Assembly: GCF_008831285.2 (NCBI RefSeq)
Contig: NC_045139.1
Location: forward strand, 10,628,704 to 10,692,703
Reading direction: 5' to 3'
Length of the DNA stretch: 64,000 nucleotides
Origin: Nymphaea colorata
Taxonomy: Eukaryota > Streptophyta > Magnoliopsida > Nymphaeales > Nymphaeaceae
Part shown: positions 25,901 through 36,865 of the stretch, piece after piece
How the letters are laid out: every line of letters begins with the position of its first letter
How positions within the stretch are numbered: the first letter of the stretch is position 1
Made by a program: the position numbers and the translations under genes
Notes under the pieces: model-generated
Told to the model about the DNA's origin: nothing
Database searches by the model: none
What the model saw: the letters and a program-made list of their open reading frames with translations, nothing else

Positions 25901-28529
25901 TATTGATGTGTATTTATAATACACTTGGGCTATGCTATCTCCCTGGCTGTGGGGATCCATCTCTTTGGCACATTTCTTTTTATTTCTTTTATGATTTTTT
26001 TTTTCCTCCAACAAACAGAAGTGCTTTAAAACTTATCCGGTTGTGTTTCTGGTGGTGAATGCTACTGAATTGAATGGCTAACTGAGCAGGTCAGGCTCCA
26101 GCCCGCAATTGAGATCAAAGTCCAGGTCGAGATCAAAGTCCAGGTCAAGATCACCCATCAGATATAGAAGGAGCCGGCAGTCACGTTCTTTGTCTCCAAA
26201 AAGGCACTCCAGTGTTCGAAGATCCAGATCTCCTGTGAGATCTCGACATCATTACCGTAGCTATGGTGTTGAACGACGTCCTTACAGAGATGATACAAGT
26301 AGCCGTCGAAGACCTGAAAGATATCAAAGGGAGAGATCACGGGATAGATATTCATCACTTTCAAGAAGAAACAGAAGTAGGAGTAGGACTCCTCATACAA
26401 GAAGATCATCTCATGCTGGTTCAAGGTCACCAAAGTATGGTCGAGAGTCGAGATCATCACCTGGTCGAGCCTATCATGATAGGTCACGTCGTCATAGTAG
26501 GCGCTCTAGATCTCCATCAGCAGAAGGTAGGCGACATGAAGATGAGAGAAGAGATGATGGTAAATCGAGGAAGTTGAAAAGAGATGACAAAACTGATGAT
26601 AAAGGTGATTCTGTCAAAGGCAAATCTATAGCTGATGGAGATTCAAGAAATTCTAGGGATGACAGGCATACACGTGAATCATCTCGCAGTAGCAGACATC
26701 CAAGGTATTCATCGCCAGACCACAGCCATCATCCTGAGGACAAAAAGAGTCCTTCTGAGACACTGAAGGTTGACTCCAGATCAGACAAAGCTGATGAAGC
26801 AGCCAAGGATCAAGTTACTGCTGGAGAAAGTTCACCAGAACCTTCTGATTTTAGCCACGCATCACCTTCCCATGGTACACATTCTAAATCTTCTAGATTA
26901 GAAGTTTTAGATCAACCTAACAATGTGAAATATGAGAGCAAGGGTGGTATAATGGATACAGACATCAGGCAATTTGGCAAAAATAGTGAGTCTGAACAGG
27001 ATCAAGCGGTTAATGAGGACGATTCAAGCTGTTTGAAGGATGATGGCTGTGACATATTCACTGGAAAGTTCGCTGAAGACACGGGCAAATTTGAGAAGTC
27101 AGAGTTGGATATGGAGGAAAATTATAATTTTAATGTGACCTTTGATAATCAACTTTCGATTGAGAAAGATTCAGGATGCCAAAAGTCAGATGAGAGTGAC
27201 CCACATAGTACTTACAATGCGTCACATGATGTTGAATTGACTAAAATGTACCAGACTCTTGATGGTGAGGATTCCAGAAATTTTGGAGGTGATGATACAA
27301 GCAGATCTCAGGATGATGATAAGCTGCAATCAGAAAGTTTAGGAACTGTAAAGGTGCATGAGATTATCAGCGAGTCCACTGCAGGGGAATGTTCTGTAGA
27401 TTCAGAAAACAATAGAGACAAACCTCATCTGCGTGCATCTAAGAAATCAGAATCAGATGTCAGAGTGCTGATAGGAGTTGAACATGTTGCAAATAATCCA
27501 TCCAGAGCTGAAGATGATTCAAGAAAGTGCAAAACCAAGTCTCACTCTTCTTACCGCCAGTCAAAGATGGATGATAGAGAACATGACAGTACGAACAAGA
27601 CACCGAATGATGGATCTCATGAAGAAAAAACTCTGAATGGGAGGGATGATAAACATAGATGTCGTCGACATTGTTATGAGGAATCAAAGCACAACCTGAA
27701 TGAAATTGCTAAATCTCATAAATCAAGATCGCATCACAAAGATCTAGAAAGCCAAAAGGAGACATCCCACGGTCAATATATTGAGGAAGACGGTGATTTA
27801 AGGGATAGAAGAAGGTCTCGCAGTGATGCTCATGACAAGTCGAGATCAGACCACAAAGAACGTTCCAAAGATCACATAGACAAGCCTATTGCAGGCGATG
27901 AATCAAGAGATTCCAGGGATGATAGAAGGAGATCTAATAGACATGGTCACGAGAAGTCACGGTCCGATCGAGTTGATAAGGCTGATGAGAGACTTTCTGA
28001 GGGCTATACAAGAGAAACAAGGGAGGATAGGAGTAGATCAAGTAGGCACACTCATGACAGGTCAAAATCAGATCACCATGACACAAAATCAAGATCAGAT
28101 CGTAAGGACACTGTCAAAGATCAACAACTTGGAGAATATTCAAGAAAATCAACTGATGACAAGAGCAGGTCTCATAGACATGCTAAGGAATCGGACGATA
28201 GGGAACATGAAAGTAGGACTGCCAGCAAGCGGTCATCTGTCAAGGAAGATGTAGGAGACCTGAAGGTGGATAAGAGGAGATCTCATCACAGATATACTAA
28301 TGAGACATCTCGCCGTCACAGGCAATCTGGTGAGTATGATTCAGATCAACAAAAAGACGAGGAGAAATCAAAGAAAGTAAAATTGGATAATGAAAGACTT
28401 TGCGAGACCACCAACAGAAAAGGAGAGATATCTATGGATGTGGACGTTTCTGTGGCCTCAGCTTACGTTCAGCCTCCTCCAATCCGTAGTCTTGAGGTCC
28501 ATGGTGATGACCACGATCTCCATCAGTAA
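19948..28529 (+). CDS. IRR: SR-like RNA-binding protein, IRR (At3g23900) ortholog: filamin + CCCH + RRM + RS (1307 aa)
   Basis: Predicted exons are 19948-20905, 23939-24464 and 26090-28529; phases 1 and 2 join cleanly to 1,308 codons. Visible parts: the conserved N-terminus RPIWMKQAEEAKLKSEAEK; a filamin-like repeat at about 71-175 (DGTYAVTYVVPKRGNYMVNV); a CCCH finger with C245-x7-C253-x4-C258-x3-H262; an Ala/Gln helix; an RRM at about 333-405 (LQVSNLSP..., AYIEY); and an RS domain from about 497, followed by a long charged Arg/Ser/Asp/His tail. From memory, Arabidopsis IRR (immunoregulatory RNA-binding protein) has this order and controls splicing of defence transcripts in Pep immune signalling. 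A nuclear splicing role is therefore likely. The tail makes this protein longer than I recall for Arabidopsis (about 1,000 aa). Confidence 0.88.
20906..23938 (+). other. Intron 1 of the IRR-like gene
   Basis: 3,033-bp intron from CAG|GTTTGC to a tandem acceptor, TTCAGCAG. It is T-rich, with a poly(T) tract at 23,417-23,470 and a CA/TG stretch near 22,455-22,500. No internal exon was recognised. Reading into the intron gives a short ending (LHVSLPN...FQVI) before a stop at 20,961, so retention would yield a truncated protein lacking the RRM and RS regions. Confidence 0.7.
23931..23942 (+). other. NAGNAG tandem 3' splice site
   Basis: The acceptor reads TTCAGCAGGT. Cutting after 23,935 or after 23,938 both keeps frame and differs only by one alanine (NSS-A-GSS versus NSS-GSS), just before the RRM. 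NAGNAG acceptors are a known source of one-residue isoforms. Confidence 0.8.
24465..26089 (+). other. Intron 2 of the IRR-like gene
   Basis: 1,625-bp intron between the RRM exon and the RS exon (AG|GTATTT to GAGCAG). It holds a GATAC-rich repeated element at about 25,320-25,600. No coding exon was seen. Confidence 0.7.
25320..25600 (+). mobile_element. GATAC-rich dispersed element, copy 1
   Basis: Dense in GTATCG/CGATAC words. It starts near GTGTTGTACGTATC and contains CGATACGATACACCACCTG, GGTGGTGTATCGTG and TACGATACAAACACCG. The reverse complement of 49,440-49,610 aligns with it word for word (TACGATACGATACACCACTTG, CAGGTGGTGTATTG). An internal inverted repeat, CACCACCT/AGGTGGTG, can form a hairpin. 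No coding capacity was seen, so it is probably a non-autonomous element. Confidence 0.6.
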
Positions 28530-28963
28530 AGCGTGACAAGTTGGTGGCTGATGACAGGGGTAATTATGACTGGTCATGACTAGTGAGGAAGCTACCGAAT
28601 CTTTTGTGGAAAAGATATAAAGATCAATTTTCAAGGATGTTGCTGCTCAAAGAATACCTTTTTTTTTTCTTTTATTTTAATGCTGAACCATCAAAATCAG
28701 ATGTGAACCCTATAGTTGGCTAATGCTGGGGTCTATTTTTTTCTACTAGTATCTTGGTGCTTGAGAGCCCACGGGGAGCAGCAGTACGTTGTCACGGGGT
28801 GGCAAGACTGAACCGAGATATTTCTTGTAACTCTGTGAGAGACTGATATTGTTTGGAACTTTGTCATTTATTCACGTGGTATCGTCCTCTGTATAACATT
28901 GAAGGTATTCCTCTGTTAGGAAGCATGGTTTTTTGCAACCACGGTATTAAAATATCAGTAGAT

Positions 28964-29314
28964 CTAAGTCACATTGGCACGGGTACAAGAAAGTTGTGCT
29001 GGTACGGCGATTTTAGAAAATTTAGATACGATGGTACGACAAAAAAAAGTATGTATAGACAAGTATATACAAACATGTGTACATACATCTGTGAAAACTT
29101 TTACAAAAACACAAAAAGCAAAATTCATACTAAATATATCACGAAGACAATGCTTAAAACTTAAAAACAAAAAAACAATTGTGTTTTGAATTGGTTTTGA
29201 TTCGAAACATGTTGAAATTGTAATTAAGCAAATGAACGACTTAAAATCTTCTGTATAAGTACTGCCTTACTGGTACCGGTAGTTGTGCAAAATGGCCGTA
29301 CTTATGTGACTTAG
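28964..29314. mobile_element. MITE-like element with CTAAGTCACAT terminal inverted repeats
   Basis: CTAAGTCACAT at 28,964-28,974 is repeated as its exact reverse complement, ATGTGACTTAG, at 29,304-29,314. GGTAC-rich subterminal words follow each end (CACGGGTAC, CTGGTACGGCG; inside the right end TACTGGTACCGG, GGCCGTAC). The element is 351 bp with no coding frame of note. No clear target duplication was seen. Its composition recalls the GATAC-rich element in this window, but homology is not shown. Confidence 0.5.
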
Positions 29315-30339
29315 CAATAGATGGATAACGGTGGATAGATTTGGTCTACAGCTTATGCAACGATGGTGACAGCAGGCTTTTGAGGAAAAATATAAGACGA
29401 GGGAGAGTCCATTTCTTATCATGGGGGTTTTGCAGTTTTAGTATTTCAGGATCACATTTGAATTGAGGAAGTAAGACTATCATTGATCTTCTCTTCCTCT
29501 AGATAGGATCTCTAGAAACTGCCTTAGCTGTATCTTTGATCTTTTCGTATTCCTTTTTTCTCCTTATGATAACAAATATCGCCTAAGCTGAGGTCTAATT
29601 TGTCTCTGTCTAACATGTTTTAGAAAAAAAGATATGGATGTAGGGATGAGTATAGAACCATAACGCATGTTTTTTTGTCCTTTAATGGATACCCAAAAAA
29701 CTACAATATGCTATGAACTGTACCTTCACTGAGTTTTTCATGAGTTAACATATAAATATTGACAGGAATCTGGTTAAAAAAAAAGCATGAGAAGATTCTT
29801 CTCGAGTCTAGTCAACGATATTTCAATAAGACTATGCTTTCGCGCTTGTTTGGTGGTTTACCTAAAATGCAATTTCAGTTTGTGGTACCTTCTCGCTGTT
29901 GACTTGGAATAAAGCGGTGCATAAAAGCAGAGTAAAAAGATGCAAGACACAATTTTTCTCGCCATTATCATGATCCTCAAATACATTGACGGTTTTTCTA
30001 GCGTAGGCGGAGTAGACGTTCATTCTTGCTTCGTCAGGTGGATATGCATTCTTGCTACTACTAAGTCAAGGGGTAAGGTTATCTTTATACTAAATCTTAT
30101 GTCGAGTATGCAAGAGAATTAATCCCACTGTTCGATCGAGAGCGGAAACTTTTCTTATTTCTTCTGTATCGGCACCAGTGCACTGAGTTCTCAACATGCT
30201 TCAATTTGCACGTAGGACCAACCCTTTCTGTCGTACATAAATATAGCTATCTATGAGTTGAACTGAAAATACACCGCATGACTTGTCTCAGCCCACCCAT
30301 TTGAACTATACCCGACTACACTCTACTAGGTCAGATATC

Positions 30340-30384
30340 TCAATGAAAGGTTGCTTGGGAGGATCACTCCCTACCTTTCATTGA
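30340..30384. repeat. Nested inverted repeat (hairpin)
   Basis: TCAATGAAAGGT (30,340-30,351) pairs perfectly with ACCTTTCATTGA (30,373-30,384). Inside, GGGAG-GATCA-CTCCC forms a second stem. About 20 bp further on, GTTTGCT (30,405) and AGCAAAC (30,428) form another small inverted repeat. The role is unknown. Confidence 0.7.
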
Positions 30385-31125
30385 AAAACTTCCTTCCAGA
30401 GATTGTTTGCTGCATATCGTATCGTGGAGCAAACGGCTGGTTGTTCTACTTTGGCAGAACCTATATTCACTGGTCTGAAGCCGGCAAGACATATGAACTA
30501 CATATATTGATTCTTATAAATTTCCATAATAAATATGCCATTTGAACATTATTATAGAATTATTTGGTTGAACTTATGTTTAGATAAAAATTGGTGAAAT
30601 AAATCAGTCTCCTCTTGTTGGAATTTGGGTGTAAAACAAGTGTCTATGTCAAACAAACCTTGACAATTTTTGGAATTTTAAATCACGCGGCTTAAACCCC
30701 CGAATGGACAATATCCACCAACGAGGTCGCTGTTCACGTATGCTTGGATTCCAACCCCACGACAGAAATGTTCGTTGCTTGCCCTCTAATGGAGGTCATT
30801 GCCTCGCCCCCTCCCTCTCTCTCTCTGGCCGTTCTTCCATGGAAGGCCACTGCGTCTTTGTAACAGATACTGTTCTTAACGACGGGTGTAACCGTAAGCA
30901 AACGCTCCTCTCTTGGAATTCACAACGACGGAGCCACTCTGGAGAGGGAAAGAGGCGTTAAGCCTCCGCCTCTTTCCCAACCATCTTGCCCTCCTCCTCC
31001 TTCCCCACAAAACTGACCAGAAACAGCAACAACCTTTCTGTTTCATCTCTCCCGCATTGCTTAAATTCATCCCCGCTTAACCCACGTTCCAGGCAATCCC
31101 AACATCTTCCAATCTCTCTTTCTTG

Positions 31126-31788
31126 ATGGCAATGAAGGGATCAGACGTAGAGTCGCAGGAGCAGCAGCAGATGAGAAGTCCGTTGTTGGAGAAAGTAGAG
31201 GATCAGCAACAGCAGCAAGCGGGGAGCGCTAACAGCTCAATGCAGAAGGCAATCAACCAGACGTTCAGGAGCACCGCCCACCTCGCAAACCTGCTGCCGA
31301 CGGGAACGGTGCTGGCCTTCCAGCTGCTGTCGCCCGTCTTCACCAATCAAGGCAGGTGCACCGACGCCAGCCGGTTCATGGCCGCCTCCCTGCTCTCCCT
31401 CTGCGGCATCTCCTGCTTCCTCCTCTCCTTCACCGACAGCTTCAAGCGTCCCGACGGCACCGTCCGCCACGGCATCGCCACCCCGCGCGGTCTCTTGGTC
31501 CTCGACGGCGACGGCGACGCCGGCAGCTTGGCACCCGAAAAGGCCGCGGAGTTCAGGATCAGGTGGATCGACTTCGTCCACGCCTTCGCGTCCTTGCTGG
31601 TCTTTGCCGCCGTCGCGCTCCTCGATCAGAACGTCGTCGGCTGCTTCTACCCTCTGCCGTCGGCGGAGATGAAGGAGGTGCTCTCGTCGCTGCCCGTGGG
31701 CATCGGGGTCTTGTGCAGCATGCTGTTCGTCGCGTTCCCCACTAAGCGCCATGGAATTGGGTTCCCCTTAACACCCTCCTCAGATTGA
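31126..31788 (+). CDS. DUF679 membrane protein (DMP family, 220 aa, intronless)
   Basis: A single-exon frame. I start at ATG 31,126 (MAMKGSDVES...); the in-frame TTG one codon upstream is not needed. Four hydrophobic segments at about 51-71, 83-103, 149-166 and 188-205 match the four-helix DUF679/DMP fold. Family words are STAHLANLLPTGTVLAFQ, HGIATPRGLLVLDG and FVHAFASLLVF. The Q-rich N-terminus carries RSPLLEK, a dileucine-type sorting signal seen in tonoplast or endomembrane proteins. DMPs are plant-specific; members act in membrane remodelling during senescence and, for DMP8/9, in gamete fusion. Which subgroup this one belongs to cannot be settled here. The gene is much more GC-rich than its neighbours, especially at third codon positions. 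Confidence 0.93.
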   Translation: MAMKGSDVESQEQQQMRSPLLEKVEDQQQQQAGSANSSMQKAINQTFRSTAHLANLLPTGTVLAFQLLSPVFTNQGRCTDASRFMAASLLSLCGISCFLLSFTDSFKRPDGTVRHGIATPRGLLVLDGDGDAGSLAPEKAAEFRIRWIDFVHAFASLLVFAAVALLDQNVVGCFYPLPSAEMKEVLSSLPVGIGVLCSMLFVAFPTKRHGIGFPLTPSSD

Positions 31789-32386
31789 TGCCGTTGCGGT
31801 CTTTAATTTCTTCTTCTTTCCTTTTCCAATCCTGCAGCTCTGATCGTTCGTCCTATTCCATTTGTTTCTGCCCTTTCTTTCAGTTTTGGAGAAGAAATTT
31901 GTTGGTTGTTCCTCTCCTTTGCCTGTACAAACTATCCAACAAGAAATGATAATTCTTCTGTGGCTAAGGTCCACAAAAACGATTGCACCATAGTGTCTGT
32001 CCATCATTCATACATCTTCAATGCTATTGAAGCGGAGAGTATACCTCACTAATCTATACTCGATTTCTTATTCAAATGAAAGCGATGATCGAATGAATGC
32101 AGAAATGAAAATGAAATATCATGTCAGAACGAAAGTTAACTAGATGGGAGCACATTTTTCAGTAACACTTTCCTTGGATATCGATCTTCACTTCAATCTT
32201 GGCCTTCCTCTTAGACATTCAACTTTCACGTCCATTCTTTTCTTTAAACCGCAAATTCATGAATGTGACGGGTTAAAATCGTGATGAAGACATTAAACAT
32301 TCACTAAAAAATCTTCAAGTTCTTATCTACCTTCTTCGGCCAGAGGAAATTTTTTGCCTAAACAAGCGAAAAACAGAACGCAAAGA

Positions 32387-32632
32387 AAAGGATGACTACA
32401 ATGACACATTAAACCAGCACAATCAAGTCTCTCACCTTAAGAATAGAGATTATATTACTCTGCACATCCAACCAATGCCCGTATGGCGTATCTGCCAATA
32501 CACATCATGAGGTATATCAGCTTTGCATGGCATTATTTTATTGATTTTCTAAATTTAAAAATATTGCATTGTTTAAAAGGATGACTACAATGACAGATTA
32601 AACCAGCACAATCAAGGCTCTCACCTTAATAC
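32387..32632 (+). repeat. 53-bp near-identical direct repeat, 189 bp apart
   Basis: GGATGACTACAATGACA.ATTAAACCAGCACAATCAAG.CTCTCACCTTA occurs from 32,387 and again from 32,576 with about two mismatches. Sequence between and after the copies is only loosely alike. It could be flanks of an old insertion or a partial tandem duplication. Confidence 0.75.
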
Positions 32633-34092
32633 ATATGTTTCCATATATCTGCCTCATAAGGCTTGTGTGGGCAGTTGCCCATGCAGAGCCACGCAATTTT
32701 TCTCATTGTAAACATTAAAAGTCATTTTTTCATTGCCTTTGGTCCATTATAAAGTTGAACATCATTAGCAGGGCCATACGCATTCATCACCATTTGGATT
32801 CTGAGCGGCTCGGATCCATCTTTCAGATCTCTGATACTTGATCAGATCCAGCCTCGTGAATTGGGTGTCTCCTAATTGGATTTACAGTTGGGACTAGGCC
32901 TTGAGACTGAATTTTTAAAACTGAATCCAGGTCCGACAGGCACTAGATCTGACATTTTCACAAAACCGCACCGCCGTTAGGTCTAAAAATTTTTTCAGGA
33001 TCTTAAAATCAGTTAAGTTTTGAAGTAACCAAATGGAGTCAGTGATCCAAACTTCATAAGTTTGATGTGGCATAATTTTGTTGACATACCAAGGGTTTCT
33101 TACTAAGATCTACAGCTTATCAAACTACTAACTTATAATCTGCACTAGAAATCGACACTCTATTGTCAAAATCTAAATGGGTGTTTGATTATTTTAGACC
33201 TTTGATTCATAAATGTCATGATTGCAACAAGGATTTGCAAACTTTGCATATTGAGTTCATGAATCTCAAATTGGAATCCTCAGTATTGTGACTTGATATC
33301 CATAGATTTGATGTGTAATGAGACCTTAAACGCACAGGTTTCAAGTTCATAATTTGGTAGAACCAGAAATATAAGTTGGGCCTCATATTAAACGTACTCC
33401 TAGATTCTAAAATCTGAAGCAATCAAACAACTTGAAGGCATAATGGGATCTTAAATCCATAGTTGTCAAATTCATAGTTTCTATCAAGAGGCTTCTCATA
33501 ACTTCAAGAAGAAAGCAATTGAGTCATTGACAGCATCTCAATAAATGAGAGTGATTATAGTAGTAGTGAGATGGTTTTGGCAGCTAGAGGTTTTTCCCAG
33601 TAGTCCTACCGTAGTAGCCGGTCTCTTCTTCCACTGGCCATGTTAGGCCACATGGCTACAACATTTCGAGGCTATTTCCATGCAGGCATGTGCAAAGATA
33701 GGTGTGAGCAATTGCCCACACAGACCCGTAAAAAGTACCCATTTTATATTGACATCTCAAAGCAATTTTTCTCATTTACATGTTGAATCCCTGTTATCTT
33801 TTAGCTGAGCTACACACAAACTGAAAATGAATGGGAATTTCCGGTATTTGTTTTTATTGGTAACTTTATTTTTCTTTTCTTTCTCTTCCTTTCTTCTTCT
33901 TCATCTTTGGTTCTGGTTTCAAGAGCCCCGCCTTAGTTAAACCAGTCTGACTAGTAAGCAAGGTTCGTCCTTAGCATTGATTTGGACAGCATCGTGAAAT
34001 GAGCCAACATGATCGTCCTGTCCTCAGTCTACTTCTGTCTTCTGCAATTGTTTCAAGGGTTCTGTCTTATAAGCACTCCCCCCCCCCCCCTT

Positions 34093-34242
34093 AGGGGCCG
34101 AGCCAAAATTTGTGGTTAAAGGGTGCTAGTAATAAATTTTAAATTTTTAGGAGGCATCAAATGTAAATAAGAAAAATTACGCTAAGGTGTTAATATAAAA
34201 ATAAATACTTTTTGTTACTTTGTATGGGCAAATGCCCACACA
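34093..34242 (-). mobile_element. Short element, GGGCA palindrome to GGCTCGGCCCC end
   Basis: Read on the minus strand, it starts with a GGGCA-TTTGCCCA-type palindrome at 34,242-34,223 and ends with AAATTTTGGCTCGGCCCCT at 34,093. The same arrangement on the plus strand is found at 56,083-56,234 and 58,102-58,220. It is about 150 bp, AT-rich inside and non-coding. Confidence 0.5.
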
Positions 34243-36865
34243 TACCTCCTCCTCCCCCTACCTTTAGTCATTATCCATAGAGGTAAAGAGATGTTTCATA
34301 CTTCCATTATTTGCAATGCTGGTTCTAGTCCTCCTTGTAATCCACTTTTTTCCTTTCATTTCTTGTCACACAAAATTCATTGAGGATTAGTTTAGAGTTC
34401 TGGGGCATAGATAGGTAGGGGCTTTATGGGTCACAAAGCTCAATTTGAAATTTGAATTATGTTGGATTTTGGTGGACTTGAGTCCAGTTATATGGAGCAG
34501 CCCCACAAGACCCAAGATGGTGCCGGAAGGCCAATTGAAAATCTGTCAATTATATATTTAGTGCTCCATAAAAAAAAAAAAAAAGATTCTGGCTCCACCC
34601 CTTTAATGGCAGAACTTCTTTCTCAATGTGCCTGCTGATGCTGGAACTTGGTCATTCCTTGTGTCTTAATATAATAAATGGAGAGCAGATGGGCGTGAAT
34701 TGGATATCTGACCTGAAACTGATCTCCTTTTCTTCACATTGAATCCGAATAAGTTTCTGACATCATTCGGAGTTGGCAACTTACATGCAGCTCAGAGATT
34801 CGTTAGGCGAGATTCCATCCCTGTTGTTTCATAAAGATCCCACGCTCTTCTCCAAATTAGATTTTTCATATGCATAGACCTGATAATCATCCCGCGTAAA
34901 GATTTTATCATGAAAACTCACATGAAATTGACCTTTCATGTGAAGTGCCTTCTCACTTTCAGGTTACACTTTCAAAAATTTTTCAATTGATTGCTTACCA
35001 ATGGAAAGTCAAGAGATATCCTTGCTCATTTTTTCGATTGCAGACGTCTTTGTGCAGTAAAGTCTGCTGCAATTTTTTCTCTTTTTACATATTGGTGCCC
35101 CTTAACATTTTAAAATTTATACTTAGTGACCCCTTGAAGAGAATTTTCTAAGCTCCACCCCTGCTGACAGGCCGACCACTCAAAAAAAAACCCAAACATT
35201 AAGAGCTCTCTCGCACTGACTTGTAGAGATTAATCGCAATAATATTCCCCATTCAGAAACAGGATCACATACGGGTCCATGATTTCAGATATATTACACT
35301 ATGCAATTCACTTATACTAATTTATTCTCAAGCTAGTTGCATACAGCATGAAGACAGCTTTGTGAAAAAATCAATGGGCCGAGTAAAGCAGCTTAGCTTT
35401 CCTTCCTGATGGATTCTGAAGCGACAGACAACATTATTCTTGCTCCACACAGACACCTCATTCAAATTTGGGTTCGGTCACGAAACTGCATACCAATTCC
35501 GAATCCAATTAGTAATTGGATACAAGTTTCTTTCACCAGGGACCCACAGCTGGAACCAACCGTGCTAAGTACAAGAAGGTTAGATGAAGCGGGAGGCAAA
35601 AGGATTCACAAATGGTAGCGAAAAGATCGGCAAGCAGAAATGCGGGAAGCTAATTGTTTTCGATGCTGAGCAGCTATGTCCGCAGAGTCATATTCATCTC
35701 CTTGAAGATGGACGGGCCAGGCTCGACTCCCCCTCAGCAAGTGTCTGAGTAGGTGTGGCAACGGGCAGAGGGCTCAGCTGGAAATCAAAAGAATGATGCG
35801 TGCCTTGACATTTAAGCCAAACCCGTTAGATCTTCCAAATCAGGAACAAGAGCATAACTTATTGAACCACGGACGTTCGTCTGACCCTATTAACCTCATC
35901 GCAGAATCACCCAGAAATTAACTTCAAGGGTTTTTGGATATTCTCAACTATTGCGGAGTTTGTCTGCCATTAACCTTTACCGCAGAAGGATCCAGAAATC
36001 AAATTCAAGGGTCATGGTGATTCCCATCTAGTTGCGTAGTTTGTCTTCTATTCCTTACCAAGGGGTGCATGGTGAATGGGGTTTGTCACCGCAAAGAGGC
36101 TTCGTTTCGATGCCGTCTCGTTTTTTCCTGACACGTCAATAAGAGGGCTTTGCCGAGAAAATAAAGGGCATCGTTGGAAAAAAAACAAAAATCCAGCATT
36201 GCCTAAAAAGGCCATGCCCAAAAGAACAATATAAAAAATGCGTCCATAATTAGAATATTTTGAATAGAGGATATTTGCAAGCAACCATAAGTACTTCCAT
36301 AGGATGAGAGTGAAAGGGGTAGAGAGAGAGAGAGAGACAGAGAGGAGGGGGGGGGGAGAGGGAGGGAGGGAGGGAGAATGGCAATTCCAATAGATCAACA
36401 AATTTATAAGAATGTGTTCGAGATTCTACGGCCAGTCATTACCCTGCCATCATATTAGGAAGGAACAACTCAAATCCCCTTCTTTCCTACTTACACAAAA
36501 TGGGCAGAGGCGAAAAGGGAAAAAAGAAGGGACAACAGAACAAACTGAAAAATTGGACGCGCTACCACTCATCAACTCTAGTGAACTAACCATTTAACTC
36601 AAGAGACTCTTACTCGATAGACCCACGTAAGGAAAAAGAAAAGGTTAAAATAAAGTCAAAATGTGATCTACGCCTAACAATCATATTCTACAGACTACAT
36701 TTTAGGAAAGCCCGATTCAAGTTGCCTGAAAATTCAATCAGCAGACAGGTTGAAGCTTCACTTTACCTGCCGCCTCCTGCAATGTCAGAATCGTCCCAAG
36801 AATTACTCACGCCAACACTCACATGATTACTGAAGATCCCAACCAACTAGAGCTCATCGCAATTC

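Larger units (their letters stand above)
28530..31125. other. 3' UTR of the IRR-like gene and intergenic DNA before DMP
   Basis: The IRR-like transcript probably ends by about 28,880. An inverted-repeat element follows at 28,964-29,314. A hairpin pair lies at 30,340-30,434. From about 30,690 the DNA becomes GC-richer with a CTCTCTCTCT tract near 30,813, and forms the DMP promoter and leader. No further gene was seen. Confidence 0.55.
31789..36865. other. Intergenic: DMP 3' UTR, then repeat-rich DNA
   Basis: Convergent gap between DMP (plus) and the G3BP-like gene (minus). It contains a 53-bp near-identical direct repeat (32,387 and 32,576), three GGGCA-TGCCC palindromic element ends (32,668; 33,701; 34,223), a poly(C) run at about 34,077-34,090, hAT-like GGCTCCACCCC ends near 34,593 and 35,145, and a GA plus poly(G) tract at about 36,320-36,374. 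The 3' UTR of the G3BP-like gene occupies its right edge. No coding gene was recognised. Confidence 0.6.

Noticed and set aside
31237-31752. 171-codon minus-strand and 129-codon plus-strand frames in DMP
   Set aside because: High GC removes stops in other frames; the DMP frame has clear family motifs, and these have none.
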